A stretch of DNA of 64,000 nucleotides from Pseudorhodoplanes sinuspersici (GCF_002119765.1 NZ_CP021112.1:4148501-4212500); one strand, 5' to 3'; positions 1 through 9,463 are shown, counted from the first letter of the stretch. Numbers and translations are program-made. Notes: generated by a model not told the origin, from the letters alone.

Positions 1-156
1 GGCTTCGGCATTGGCGATGGCGGCTTCGACCTCGGCTTTGCTGGCCAACGCAACCTTGGCCTGCACGTCGCCGGTTGAGGGATTGAAGACATCGCCGAAC
101 CGACCGGACGTCCCGCTGACCGTTTTCCCGCCAATAAAATGGCCAACCTCACGCAT
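1..156 (-). CDS. mmsA: Methylmalonate-semialdehyde dehydrogenase (CoA-acylating), N-terminus only
   Basis: The complement of the first 156 bases encodes 52 residues beginning MREVGHFIGGKTVSGTSG and continuing through a segment with FNPSTGDVQAKVALAS. This is the characteristic N-terminus of MmsA, an aldehyde dehydrogenase superfamily enzyme that converts (methyl)malonate semialdehyde to propionyl- or acetyl-CoA in valine, inositol and beta-alanine catabolism. The ATG at 156 is preferred over an in-frame ATG at 168 because GGAG lies six bases upstream of it. The gene runs off the left edge, so NAD-binding and catalytic Cys regions are not visible. Identification rests on the N-terminus alone. 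Confidence 0.8.
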   Translation of the reverse strand, partial: MREVGHFIGGKTVSGTSGRFGDVFNPSTGDVQAKVALASKAEVEAAIANAEA

Positions 157-550
157 ACTCGTCTCCATTGAAAATTTTGAGCTTTTCGCTCCGGCCGCGG
201 CCGAACCCGTCTCTGGCGGTTCAGATAGCGCAGGCAATAGGCAAGCGCAAAGCTTTGCAGCTAGTGCCGTGCATATCAATGAATATGGCCGGCCAATAAA
301 TATGAGGTCATACGTCGAGCGCCGATTGGCCTCGCGCGTGAGCGGATAGCTTCATGTCTCTTGGTCGATTTGGCGCGAACCATTTTTCCAGAATGGTTCA
401 ATTCGCTTCCTCTCTTTTCCTTTCGCAGGTGCGGAAAGATCCAGGCAGGAAGCGTTAGCCTTTACCTGCCCTTAATGGCGCTCCGCCTAATCTACGGCAT
501 CGGGGTGTGGCCTCGCGTGTTCGTGGCATTGGCGTTTGGGGTGGCGTTTT
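157..550. other. Intergenic region between divergent mmsA and motA
   Basis: About 390 bases with no convincing gene; the open frames here lack ribosome binding sites and family resemblance. It should hold the promoters of mmsA (leftward) and motA (rightward). The one clear structure is a perfect 8-bp inverted repeat at 377-399, GAACCATT and AATGGTTC separated by seven bases, which has the size of a transcription-factor half-site pair. No regulator for it is encoded nearby. Confidence 0.5.
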
Positions 551-1324
551 ATGGATATTGCAACCGGCTTGGGGCTGATTGCCGGCGTTATTGTTCTCTG
601 CACATTGATCCTGATGGGCGGCGAACTGAGCATGTTCGTCGACGTCCATGCCTTCATCGTGATTTTCGGCGGCGCTTTCGCGGCGACCCTGATCCGCTTT
701 CCGCTCAGTTCGATTTTCCACGGGCTTCCGCTCGGGATGAAATTCGCGTTCACGGTTCGCCGCATCACCCAGCGCGATCTCGTCGATGAAATCGCCGCTC
801 TTGCCGAGATCGCCCGCAAGCAGGGGCCGATCGGACTGGAAAAGGCCGAGATTTCCGATCCCTTCCTCGCCAAGGGCGTGCGCTATGTCGCCGACGGTTA
901 TGACGCCGACTTCATCCGCGATAACCTCGAACGCGACCGCGACAACTTTCTCATGCATCTGAATGAAGGCTCGAAAGTGTATCGCGCGATCGGCGATTGC
1001 ACGCCGGCCTTCGGCATGGTCGGCACGCTGATTGGCATGGTGCAGATGTTCGCCAACATGACCGATCCGTCAAAGCTTGGTCCCTACATGGCGGTGGCGC
1101 TGCTTGCGACCTTCTACGGCGCGACGGTCGCCAACCTGTTCTGTCTGCCGATCGCCGACAAGCTGCATGTGAAGCTGGTCGATGAGGAGATCAACCGGAC
1201 GCTGATCATCGACGGCATTCTGATGATGCGCGAATCCAAGAGCCCGGCCTTGGTACGCGAAATGCTGCTCGCCTATCTGCCCGAGAAGCATCGCCACGAA
1301 GCCGAAGAACTGGCCGCGGCGTAA
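551..1324 (+). CDS. motA: MotA/TolQ/ExbB-family proton channel protein (MotA-like stator)
   Basis: Encodes about 257 residues from ATG 551 (MDIATGLGLI); an in-frame TTG at 536 lies just upstream but ATG with a GGTGG-like site is preferred. Four membrane segments are evident, two near the N-terminus and two after a cytoplasmic loop of about 100 residues. The segment GDCTPAFGMVGTLIGMVQMF carries the conserved proline of the MotA/PomA third helix. The cytoplasmic loop is charged, as expected for FliG contact. It is followed after 20 bases by a MotB-like gene, the normal stator pairing. The protein would couple proton flow to flagellar torque. No other flagellar genes are in the window, so a role with another rotary complex cannot be excluded. 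Confidence 0.85.
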   Translation: MDIATGLGLIAGVIVLCTLILMGGELSMFVDVHAFIVIFGGAFAATLIRFPLSSIFHGLPLGMKFAFTVRRITQRDLVDEIAALAEIARKQGPIGLEKAEISDPFLAKGVRYVADGYDADFIRDNLERDRDNFLMHLNEGSKVYRAIGDCTPAFGMVGTLIGMVQMFANMTDPSKLGPYMAVALLATFYGATVANLFCLPIADKLHVKLVDEEINRTLIIDGILMMRESKSPALVREMLLAYLPEKHRHEAEELAAA

Positions 1325-1344
1325 CGCCGTGCGGGATTGATCCA

Positions 1345-2172
1345 ATGGCCAAGAAAAAACGCGATGAGGCGCATGGCGGTCACGGCTGGTTCGTGACCTT
1401 CGCCGACCTGATGGCGCTGCTGGTCGCCTTCTTTGTGATGCTTGTGGCATTCTCTTCACCCGACAACAACAAGATGCAGGTTGTTGCCGGATCGATGCGC
1501 GATGCTTTCGGTGTACAAAACAACGCGCGTTATTCCGGCGTGATCGAGGTCGATGGCATTCCTACCCGTCCCAAGGTGAAGAACGTTGCCAAGATCAATC
1601 CGAGCGACGCTTCGGCGACGCCATCGCCGAACGACAGCGATTTTACCAAGGAATACGGCGTGCGGCTGAAGCGGGACAGCGCTTTCGCGCTGGCGTCTGC
1701 ATCCCTGCGACAGGCATTGCAGGAAATGCCGGAGATCACCGAGATATCAAAGAACATCATGATGATCGAGACCGATGAGGGACTTAATATCGAGATCGTC
1801 GATCAGGATGGTCGCTCGATGTTTCCCGAAGGCTCGAAAATGCCCTTCGAGCGCACGCGCCGCCTGATTCAGAAGCTCTCGACGCAATTACGGGCGATGC
1901 CGTACCGCCTGTCGATCGCCGGCCACACGGCAGTATCCCGGACACCCGCCAAGCCGGGCTACGGCCCATGGGATTTGTCGGCCGAGCGCGCCAACGTGGT
2001 CCGCCAGATTCTGGACGAGAGCGGCGTACCGACGGGGCATTTCTACATGGTGGCCGGCCGCGCCGACACCCAGCCGCTGTTTCCGGATGACCCCTATATG
2101 GCGGCCAATCGCCGCGTGACCATTACCCTGATGCGGGAAGCGCCGCCGGTTCCGGCGAATCTGAAACCTTAG
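1345..2172 (+). CDS. motB: MotB-like flagellar motor stator protein with OmpA domain
   Basis: A 275-residue protein with a short basic cytoplasmic N-terminus (MAKKKRDEAHG), one membrane helix (about residues 15-37) and a periplasmic OmpA/MotB peptidoglycan-binding domain (about 150-265). The membrane helix contains FADLM with Asp21, the equivalent of the proton-accepting Asp32 of E. coli MotB. The C-terminal domain has SIAGHTA and the LSAERANVVRQIL helix typical of OmpA-like folds. It lies 20 bases after the MotA-like gene and surely forms one operon with it. The predicted role is to anchor the stator to the cell wall and complete the proton channel. Confidence 0.85.
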   Translation: MAKKKRDEAHGGHGWFVTFADLMALLVAFFVMLVAFSSPDNNKMQVVAGSMRDAFGVQNNARYSGVIEVDGIPTRPKVKNVAKINPSDASATPSPNDSDFTKEYGVRLKRDSAFALASASLRQALQEMPEITEISKNIMMIETDEGLNIEIVDQDGRSMFPEGSKMPFERTRRLIQKLSTQLRAMPYRLSIAGHTAVSRTPAKPGYGPWDLSAERANVVRQILDESGVPTGHFYMVAGRADTQPLFPDDPYMAANRRVTITLMREAPPVPANLKP

Positions 2173-2293
2173 CGAGGTCAGGATGTTGCGGCGGAGATGC
2201 GCTGATATTGCGACAACGCCGCGCGGCATACTTGCGGCATTATTGGCTCTGCGATAAGCGGGCTTTTCTTTGCGGCAACCTCCAAGGGTAAGT

Positions 2294-4243
2294 ATGACCC
2301 AAAGTACCGATGCCTCGCCGGCCGATGCCGGCGTGCAATCCGCCGACCGAGGCGCCGCCGACGGTCAGGCGAGCAGTTCTTCTCATGGCAGAGCCCATTT
2401 TTGGAAGCTGACGCTCGGGAGTATCGGTGTCGTCTATGGCGATATCGGCACCAGCCCCCTCTATGCATTTCGCGAGGCCGTGAATGCTGCGAGTGGCGAG
2501 GCCATCGCCACGCCGACTGTTGTACTCGGGGTCCTGTCGATGATCGTGTGGTCGCTGATCATCGTCGTCACGTTAAAATACATTACGATTCTGCTGCGCG
2601 CGGACAATAACGGTGAGGGCGGTACGCTTTCGCTCACGGCGCTCGCTTTTCGTGCGCTCGGCAAACGCACGTTCCTGGTATTGATTCTGGGGATCGTCGG
2701 AGCAGCCATGTTTTACGGCTCATCCTTGATCACGCCGGCCCTGTCCGTCATGTCCGCGATTGAGGGGCTGAAGACCCGTACGCCGGCCTTCGAGCCGTTT
2801 GTGTTGCCGCTGACGGTTCTTATCCTTGTGTGTTTGTTCGCTGTGCAGTCACACGGAACGGGACGCGTGGCGGCGCTGTTCGGTCCGATTACGGCAGTCT
2901 GGTTTGTTGTGATCGCGTTCCTCGGGGCGCTGCATATAGCAGATTATCCCGGTGTCCTTCACGCGCTGAATCCTCTGTATGCGGCGACTTTCCTCGCAAC
3001 GAACGGGTGGATCGGCCTGACCACGCTTGGCGCGGTCTTTCTCGTGGTGACCGGTAGCGAAGCGCTCTACGCGGATTTGGGTCATTTCGGTCGCAAGCCG
3101 ATCCAGACGGCTTGGATTTTCCTCGTACTGCCGGCCTTGCTGATCAATTATTTCGGTCAGGGAGCGCTTGTGCTCTCTCAGCCGACAGCCATCGAAGATC
3201 CATTCTATCGCCTCGTGCCGGATTCAATGCTGGTGCCGATGGTCATTTTGGCTACGGCTGCGACGGTGATTGCCAGTCAGGCGGTGATTACCGGTGCCTA
3301 TTCGATCACGCAGCAAGCGATCCAACTCGGGCTGCTGCCACGTTTTGCGATCCGGCACACCTCCGCGCTGCACTACGGCCAGATCTATATGCCACGCGTC
3401 AATACAGCGCTTCTGGTCGGTGTGCTGCTGCTGGTGTTCATGTTCCGCACGTCGAGCGCGCTCGCCCACGCTTATGTGCTTGCGGTTGCGGCGACAGGCC
3501 TTTCAGCGACGCTGCTCGGCGTCATCGTGATATGGAGGCTGTGGGGCTGGCGGCTGTGGGCCGTCATTCTGCTAATGGCTCCGTTCATCCTGGTCGACAG
3601 CGCCTTCCTCTTCGCGACACTGCTGAAACTGGTCGAAGGTGCGTGGGTTCCGGTTCTCTTCGGCGGCGTCATCATTCTCGTCATGTTCACGTGGCGGCGA
3701 GGGACACGCATTCTCGCCAACAAGACCCACCGCACCGAGGTGCCGCTTGAGTCTCTGCTGCGTAATCTTGAGAGGAAGCCGCCGCATCGCGTGCCCGGTA
3801 CCGCTGTGTTCCTGACCAGCGATCCGGGATCGGCGCCGACGGCGCTGATGCACAATCTCAAGCACAACAAGATCCTGCACGAACACAACGTCATTTTGAC
3901 CATTGTCACTGCCGACACCCCACGCGTACCGGAAGAAGACCGGGTTGTCATGACGCCGGTGAGCCCGCATTTCAGTACGGTGACGTTGAAATTCGGCTTC
4001 ATGGAACAGCCGAATGTGCCGAAAGCGTTGGCGATTGCGCGCAAGCAGGGCTGGAGCTTCGACATCATGTCGACGTCATTCTTCCTGTCTCGGCGCGCGC
4101 TCAAACCATCCCCGCAATCGGGGATGCCGCTGTGGCAGGATCGGTTGTTCATCGGCCTTGCCAAGAGCGCCAACGACGCAACGGACTTCTTCCAGATCCC
4201 CACTGGCCGCGTGGTGGAAGTCGGCACGCAGGTGACGCTCTAA
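2294..4243 (+). CDS. kup: Low-affinity potassium uptake protein Kup
   Basis: 649 residues from ATG 2294, chosen because AAGGGTAAGT directly precedes it; an upstream in-frame TTG at 2270 is less likely. After a variable Ser/Ala-rich tail comes the family signature [21 protein letters not shown], followed by about 12 hydrophobic helices and a soluble C-terminal domain of about 190 residues. Kup/HAK/KUP proteins are proton-coupled potassium symporters of the inner membrane. Length and domain order match the family. It stands alone on the plus strand between the motor genes and an unrelated secreted protein, so it is probably its own transcription unit. Confidence 0.95.
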   Translation: MTQSTDASPADAGVQSADRGAADGQASSSSHGRAHFWKLTLGSIGVVYGDIGTSPLYAFREAVNAASGEAIATPTVVLGVLSMIVWSLIIVVTLKYITILLRADNNGEGGTLSLTALAFRALGKRTFLVLILGIVGAAMFYGSSLITPALSVMSAIEGLKTRTPAFEPFVLPLTVLILVCLFAVQSHGTGRVAALFGPITAVWFVVIAFLGALHIADYPGVLHALNPLYAATFLATNGWIGLTTLGAVFLVVTGSEALYADLGHFGRKPIQTAWIFLVLPALLINYFGQGALVLSQPTAIEDPFYRLVPDSMLVPMVILATAATVIASQAVITGAYSITQQAIQLGLLPRFAIRHTSALHYGQIYMPRVNTALLVGVLLLVFMFRTSSALAHAYVLAVAATGLSATLLGVIVIWRLWGWRLWAVILLMAPFILVDSAFLFATLLKLVEGAWVPVLFGGVIILVMFTWRRGTRILANKTHRTEVPLESLLRNLERKPPHRVPGTAVFLTSDPGSAPTALMHNLKHNKILHEHNVILTIVTADTPRVPEEDRVVMTPVSPHFSTVTLKFGFMEQPNVPKALAIARKQGWSFDIMSTSFFLSRRALKPSPQSGMPLWQDRLFIGLAKSANDATDFFQIPTGRVVEVGTQVTL

Positions 4244-4264
4244 CCCGTCAATCCGCGACGGGTT
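4242..4264 (+). terminator. Hairpin at the kup stop codon
   Basis: AACCCGTC and GACGGGTT form a perfect 8-bp stem around a 7-base loop, beginning inside the kup stop codon. No long T-run follows, so it may be a weak or Rho-assisted terminator or an mRNA 3'-end stabiliser. Confidence 0.4.
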
Positions 4265-4429
4265 CTGCTCGCCGTCCATTACTTGTGCCTTTGTCGCCCC
4301 AGCCCCGCTGTGGAAGCCGCGGTATGCGGGTGATGTCAAGATTGCCGCGCGGCGCTGCTTTTGCGATCCGGCAATTTGTATAAGATCGGGCCAACCGGTC
4401 TGAAGATCGCAGGCATGGAGGAACGGCAA

Positions 4430-6574
4430 ATGCGGTTTCGGCATTGTCTTGTTTCAAGCATCGCTCTCGGTGCTGTTACGTTCGCCTTATCGTTTCCGGA
4501 TACGCTGCATGCGCAGCAGTCGTCGGTCTCCGTCGATGCCGACGACATTGGCGGCGTTGTGACCGGCCCGAACGGACCGGAGCCGGGCGTCTGGGTGATT
4601 GCCGAAACCACAGATCTTCCGACACGGTTCACAAAGAGCGTCGTAACCGACGATCAAGGCCGTTACGTCGTTCCCGATCTGCCGACCGCCAATTACCAGG
4701 TCTGGGCGCGCGGCTACGGCCTGGTCGATTCGCCGAGGATGCGGGCGAAGCCGGGTGAGATGCTCAATCATACGGCAGTGCCGGCGCCGGATGAACGCAG
4801 CGCCGCGCACTATTATCCCGCGATCTACTGGTACACGATGATGAAGATGCCGCCGGCCAAGGATTTCGGCGGCGCATCCGATATCCCGAAAGATATCACG
4901 CAGGATGTCTGGCGGATGCGGATGAACAATGTCGATTGCGTCGGTTGCCATCAACTCGGACAGGAATCCACACGCACGATCCCGGCCCAGTTCGGGCAAT
5001 TCGAATCCGGAGAAGAGGCGTGGATGCGCCGCATCGCCGCCGGCCAGTCCGGTGAGATGATGACCAATCGCATCGCCGGGCAGCTTGGCGGCGTACCTTA
5101 CAAATATTTCGGTGACTGGACCGACCGCGTCGCCAAGGGCGAATTGCCAAAGAACAAACCGACACGGCCGCAGGGGCTCGAGCGCAATATCGTCGTCACC
5201 ACGTGGGACTGGTCGACGCCGGACAAATATCTCCACGATCTGATTTCGTCGGACCGGCGCAAGCCGACCGTGAATGCCCATGGAAAGCTTTTCGGCTCGC
5301 CGGAATATTCCACCGACATGATGCCGATCCTCGATCCGAAAACGCACACGGTGTCGTATTTCAAATTGCCGGTGCGGGATCCGGACATGCCAGTTTCGCT
5401 GGGTCCGGGACATGCCGGCGCCATCAAGCCGACGACGCCGTCGGCCTATTGGGGTGATGCGGTCCTGTGGGATACACGCGCCAACAACCACAATGCGATG
5501 TTCGACGACAAAGGTCGGCTATGGCTCGCGGCCAGTGTCCGCGGAATGGCCAATCCCGCCTTCTGCAAGGCTGGATCGGATCATCCGTCGGCTAAGGTCT
5601 TTCCACTCGAGACCAGCGCCCGGCAGGTGGCGATGCTTGATCCGGCGACCATGAAGTACTCCTTCATCGATACCTGCTTCGGCACGCATCATCCGCAATT
5701 CGGCTACGATGCCGACAACACGCTGTGGCTCAGCGGTTCTGGGCCGGTGGCGGGCTGGGTCAATACCCGCATTTTTGACGAGACTGGCGACGCCGCCAAA
5801 GCGCAGGGCTGGGCACCATTCGTGCTCGACACCAGCGGCAACGGCATCCTCGATACCTGGACCGAGCCCGGCAAGCCGGCGGAAACTGGAAAGGATATGC
5901 GGATCACCGGCGGCTCGGGTCCTTATGCGGTGATGCCGCATCCGACCGACGGTTCGATCTGGTACACGGTCGGTACATTCGGCGGGCAGCCCGGTTTTCT
6001 GCGCTTCGATCCGAAAACCAAGCTCAGCGAGTTCTATGCCGTCCCCAAACCGGGTTTCGGGATCCGTGGCGGTGATATCGACAAGGAGGGCGTGCTCTGG
6101 GGGTCGGCCTCGAGCGGTCATCTGGTGAGCTTTGATCGCCGCAAATGTAAAGGTCCACTCAATGGGCCGGCTGCGACCGGCGGTCACTGCAGGGAAGGTT
6201 TCGCGTTCCATCGCTATCCCGGGCCGGGTTTTGAAGGCTTTGAGGAATCCAGCGCCGAGGCGAGCTATTACACCTGGGTAGACCAGCACAATGCGGTCGG
6301 GCTCGGCGAGAACGTGCCGATCTCGACGGCCAATCTCCAGGATGGCTTTGTCGCGTTGAAGGACGGTCAGATGGTCCTGATGCGCGTTCCATACCCGATG
6401 GGCTTTTATGCCAAGGGCCTGGACGCGCGGATCGACGATCCGGCCGCCGGCTGGAAGGGCAGGGGCCTGTGGAGTGCGAGCGGCGATCGCACGCCCTGGC
6501 TCAACGAGCTCGGCAAGGGCGCGCGTCCGATGGCAGTGCAGATTCAGGTTCGGCCCGATCCGCTGGCCAAATAG
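4430..6574 (+). CDS. Secreted single-haem protein: carboxypeptidase-regulatory-like domain, CxxCH, beta-propeller
   Basis: 714 residues from ATG 4430, chosen for the GGAGG eight bases upstream. A signal peptide ends near LHA-QQ (about residue 28), so the product is periplasmic or secreted. Residues about 38-115 resemble a carboxypeptidase-D regulatory (CarbopepD_reg) beta-sandwich (GGVVTGPNGPEPGVWVIAET, GRYVVPDLPTANYQVWARGYG). A c-type haem motif C170-V-G-C173-H174 follows. The rest (about 270-700) has repeated strand motifs ending in W or F with Asp/Gly turns (DDKGRLWLAAS, YDADNTLWLSGSG, DKEGVLWGSASSG), as in streptogramin-lyase or NHL beta-propellers. No enzyme partner is adjacent. Electron transfer or substrate oxidation is plausible, but the function is not known to me. 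Confidence 0.75.
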   Translation: MRFRHCLVSSIALGAVTFALSFPDTLHAQQSSVSVDADDIGGVVTGPNGPEPGVWVIAETTDLPTRFTKSVVTDDQGRYVVPDLPTANYQVWARGYGLVDSPRMRAKPGEMLNHTAVPAPDERSAAHYYPAIYWYTMMKMPPAKDFGGASDIPKDITQDVWRMRMNNVDCVGCHQLGQESTRTIPAQFGQFESGEEAWMRRIAAGQSGEMMTNRIAGQLGGVPYKYFGDWTDRVAKGELPKNKPTRPQGLERNIVVTTWDWSTPDKYLHDLISSDRRKPTVNAHGKLFGSPEYSTDMMPILDPKTHTVSYFKLPVRDPDMPVSLGPGHAGAIKPTTPSAYWGDAVLWDTRANNHNAMFDDKGRLWLAASVRGMANPAFCKAGSDHPSAKVFPLETSARQVAMLDPATMKYSFIDTCFGTHHPQFGYDADNTLWLSGSGPVAGWVNTRIFDETGDAAKAQGWAPFVLDTSGNGILDTWTEPGKPAETGKDMRITGGSGPYAVMPHPTDGSIWYTVGTFGGQPGFLRFDPKTKLSEFYAVPKPGFGIRGGDIDKEGVLWGSASSGHLVSFDRRKCKGPLNGPAATGGHCREGFAFHRYPGPGFEGFEESSAEASYYTWVDQHNAVGLGENVPISTANLQDGFVALKDGQMVLMRVPYPMGFYAKGLDARIDDPAAGWKGRGLWSASGDRTPWLNELGKGARPMAVQIQVRPDPLAK

Positions 6575-6687
6575 ATTTTGGAAACGATAGAAGTTGTACG
6601 CGGCAAAAGAGGACGAACAGCGCGCGATCTGAAAGTGCGCTTTCGCAGCAGGTTTCTTCATGACGGCCTGATGGCAACTATCGCAGC

Positions 6688-7125
6688 TCAGTCGTGGTGA
6701 TGGTGCTTGCGCCTTTCCGTCGCGCCTGCAACAGGAATCATGACCAGCCGTCCGTAGCGGACGCCGCGTTCGGCGATGATGTGGTCGGAAAAGTTTCTGA
6801 CCTCACGGGTATGGCCTTTCAGGGTGGTGACCTCAAGGCAGCTTTCGTCATTCAGATGCACATGCAACGTCGCAAGCGACAGGTCATGATGGCCGTGGAA
6901 ATTCTGGACCAGCCGCTGCGCCAGATCGCGAGCCGCATGGTCATAGACATAGACAAGCGCTGCGACGCAATCGCCGTTGCCGCCCTCGTCCTCCTTCGCT
7001 TGCGCTAGACCCGCGCGAGCAAGATCGCGGATCGCTTCCGAGCGGTTCTGATAACCGCGCTTTTCCATTAGCGCATCGAGATCGGCGAGCAGATCTTCAT
7101 CCAACGTGACAGTGACACGCTGCAT
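6688..7125 (-). CDS. nikR: Nickel-responsive transcriptional regulator NikR
   Basis: 145 residues with an N-terminal ribbon-helix-helix domain (MQRVTVTLDEDLLADLDALMEKRGYQNRSEAIRDLARAGL is split here as a beta strand plus two helices) and a C-terminal ACT-like metal domain. High-affinity nickel ligands are all present one position later than in E. coli NikR: His77, His88, His90 and Cys96 within LHVHLNDESCLEV. A His/Asp-rich tail (HHHHD) could add metal binding. The gene is divergent from a TonB-dependent receptor, with a perfect NikR-type operator between them. NikR binds DNA when nickel is replete and represses nickel uptake, so autoregulation plus control of the receptor is the simple reading. 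Confidence 0.95.
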   Translation of the reverse strand: MQRVTVTLDEDLLADLDALMEKRGYQNRSEAIRDLARAGLAQAKEDEGGNGDCVAALVYVYDHAARDLAQRLVQNFHGHHDLSLATLHVHLNDESCLEVTTLKGHTREVRNFSDHIIAERGVRYGRLVMIPVAGATERRKHHHHD

Positions 7126-7143
7126 TTTGAGCTCCGGGGGTAA

Positions 7144-7171
7144 GTATGATCTTTTGTTGACAACATCATAC
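7144..7171. promoter_or_regulatory. NikR operator, GTATGA-N16-TCATAC
   Basis: The half-sites GTATGA (7144-7149) and TCATAC (7166-7171) are separated by exactly 16 bases, identical to the operator described for E. coli nikABCDE. It lies 18 bases upstream of nikR and 10 bases upstream of the receptor start, so bound NikR would cover both promoters. A TTGACA hexamer occurs within it at 7157-7162. Confidence 0.92.
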
Positions 7172-7181
7172 TGAGAAAGAG

Positions 7182-9365
7182 ATGATCCGCCCGGCCCGTT
7201 TGCCGGAACGGGTCAGGGGGCGTCGTTTGAAGTTCAATAAATGCGTTGCGTCGCGCCGCAAAGGGCGCGCGGCGACGGTCGTTTTTGAAATCTCCTCGAT
7301 CACGACCATTGGTCTGGCGATCTTGCATTCTCCCGCCGCGGCCCAGCGGGCGGTCGTGCTGCCGGAAATAGCAGTTTCGTCGGGAACGCAGGGCACACCG
7401 TCCGGCAGTTCGTCGTCTTCGACAACGGGCGAACCGCAGCCGGACAATGCGGCCAGCGAAGAGCGCGTCTCCGGCGACCAGATCAATTCGATGCCGATTG
7501 CGCGTCCCGGCGAAGCGCTGGAAATCACGCCCGGCCTCGTGGTGACCCAGCATAGCGGTGAGGGCAAGGCGAACCAGTATTTTCTGCGCGGCTTCAATCT
7601 CGATCATGGTACGGATCTCGCCATTACCGTGGATGGCATGCCGGTCAATATGCGCACCCATGGGCACGGCCAGGGATACGCCGATATCAACTTTCTCATC
7701 CCTGAACTGATTTCGTCCATGCTGATCCGCAAAGGTCCATATTTTGCTGACCTTGGTGATTTCTCCTCCGCCGGTGCCCTCGACATCGATTACGCACGCC
7801 GCTTTCAGAAAAACTTTGTCGGTGCGACCTATGGCAGTTTCGGATACCAGCGAGGCCTCGCCATCGGCTCGACGCCGCTCGGCGACGGCACACTCCTGTC
7901 CGCGCTCGAGGTCCACGGTTATGATGGCCCATGGGACGTGCCGGACAAGGTCCACAAGATCAATGGTGTCGTGCGCTACAGCCAGGGCACGATCAGCGAC
8001 GGCTTCACGCTGACGGGCATGGCCTATTCCAATCGCTGGACCGCGACCGATCAGGTGGCACAGCGCGCGATCGACAACGGGGTGATCGGACGCTTCGGCT
8101 CGCTCGATCCGACCGATGGCGGACGATCCAGCCGCTACAGTCTTTCAACCCGCTGGTCGCGATCGACAGCCGCGACGCAGTCGAAGGTTGAGGCTTACGC
8201 GATCAACTCGTCGATGACGCTGTTCAACAACTTCACGTATTTCCTCGACGATCCGGTCAATGGCGATCAGTTCAGCCAGACCGACCGGCGCACGCTGATG
8301 GGGCTCAACGCAAGCCATCTGATGAAAGGAAGAATTGGCGATGTCGAGACGGAGAATCTGATCGGCATCCAGACGCGCTATGACGACATTCATCTCGGTC
8401 TGTTCAAAACCGCGCAACGCATGACGTTGTCCACGGTTCGCGACGACGCCGTTCGCGAGGGCAGTGTCGGCATCTATGGTCAGAACACCACCCGCTGGAC
8501 CGACTGGTTCCGCACCATTGTCGGCCTGCGCGGTGACTTCTACGGGGCCAGGGTCAACAGCGATATCCCGGAAAATTCCGGTAGCGCCAGTGCCGGCATC
8601 GGCAGTCCGAAAGTGGGCGTCGTGTTTGGTCCTTTTGCCAAGACCGAGATCTTTCTGAATGCCGGCATGGGCCTGCACAGCAACGATGCACGCGGCTCGA
8701 CCATTACCGTCGATCCGAATGATCCTGCATTACCGCTGCAGAAATCGCCCTTGCTGGTACGCTCGCGCGGCGCCGAGGTCGGCATCAAGAGCAATGCGAT
8801 CCAGGGACTGGAAAGTTCGGTCGCGCTGTTCATGCTGAATTTCGATTCCGAGCTGCTGTTCGTCGGCGATGCCGGCACGACGGAAGCCAGCCGTCCGAGC
8901 CGCCGTGTCGGTATCGAATGGACCAACCGTTATGCGGTCACGCCCTGGCTCAGCCTCGATCTCGATCTCGCCTTCACGCGAGCCCGTTTTACGAATGACG
9001 ATCCCGCCGGCAATTTTATTCCTGGCGCCCCGGATGCTGTCGTCAGCGCAGGTCTCGTCTTTGGCAAGGATACGGGATGGTACGGTTCCGCCAAGCTGCG
9101 CTACTTTGGGCCGCGCCCTCTCAACGAGGATGACAGCGTCCGGTCCTTGGCCAGCACGGTTATCAATGCTCGGCTCGGCTACAAGTTCGAGAACGGCCTG
9201 CGCGTTCAGCTCGACGCTTTTAACCTGTTCAATGCGAAAACGAACCAGATCGAATATTTTTATACATCGCGGCTTCCGGGCGAGCCGCTCGCCGGCGTCG
9301 ACGACCGGCATGTTCATCCCATCGAACCGACCGCGGTCCGGCTGACACTGGCTGGCCAGTTCTGA
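7182..9365 (+). CDS. TonB-dependent outer-membrane receptor, probable nickel (nickelophore) receptor
   Basis: 727 residues. After a long basic N-terminus a signal sequence probably ends at AAAQ (about residue 55). A plug domain follows (ITPGLVVTQHSGEGKANQYFLRG, VDGMPVNMRTHGHGQGYADINFLIPELI), then a 22-stranded barrel ending in aromatic Phe (LTLAGQF), the usual C-terminal outer-membrane signature. The plug contains a His-rich HGHGQGYAD segment. The start at 7182 is preceded by GAAAGAG. Substrate is inferred from the divergent nikR and shared operator: it would be repressed by nickel, so a nickel chelate is likely. No TonB, ExbB, ExbD or nickel permease gene is adjacent, so energy and inner-membrane steps must come from elsewhere. 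Confidence 0.85.
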   Translation: MIRPARLPERVRGRRLKFNKCVASRRKGRAATVVFEISSITTIGLAILHSPAAAQRAVVLPEIAVSSGTQGTPSGSSSSSTTGEPQPDNAASEERVSGDQINSMPIARPGEALEITPGLVVTQHSGEGKANQYFLRGFNLDHGTDLAITVDGMPVNMRTHGHGQGYADINFLIPELISSMLIRKGPYFADLGDFSSAGALDIDYARRFQKNFVGATYGSFGYQRGLAIGSTPLGDGTLLSALEVHGYDGPWDVPDKVHKINGVVRYSQGTISDGFTLTGMAYSNRWTATDQVAQRAIDNGVIGRFGSLDPTDGGRSSRYSLSTRWSRSTAATQSKVEAYAINSSMTLFNNFTYFLDDPVNGDQFSQTDRRTLMGLNASHLMKGRIGDVETENLIGIQTRYDDIHLGLFKTAQRMTLSTVRDDAVREGSVGIYGQNTTRWTDWFRTIVGLRGDFYGARVNSDIPENSGSASAGIGSPKVGVVFGPFAKTEIFLNAGMGLHSNDARGSTITVDPNDPALPLQKSPLLVRSRGAEVGIKSNAIQGLESSVALFMLNFDSELLFVGDAGTTEASRPSRRVGIEWTNRYAVTPWLSLDLDLAFTRARFTNDDPAGNFIPGAPDAVVSAGLVFGKDTGWYGSAKLRYFGPRPLNEDDSVRSLASTVINARLGYKFENGLRVQLDAFNLFNAKTNQIEYFYTSRLPGEPLAGVDDRHVHPIEPTAVRLTLAGQF

Positions 9366-9463
9366 GGGCGTGCGGTCAGGCAATCCAAAACTGCCGCTAT
9401 TTTAGCCTGTTGACGGGCGGGACGAGTGGTGCTTCCACTCACGCAACAAGCGGGAGAAAGCCG

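Noticed and set aside
11-349. Plus-strand open frame over the start of the window
   Set aside because: It is antisense to the mmsA start and has no ribosome binding site or family pattern; mmsA on the minus strand explains the sequence.
361-789. Open frame ahead of and overlapping motA
   Set aside because: It is out of frame with motA, rich in Arg and Cys as frame-shifted high-GC sequence tends to be, and has no support.
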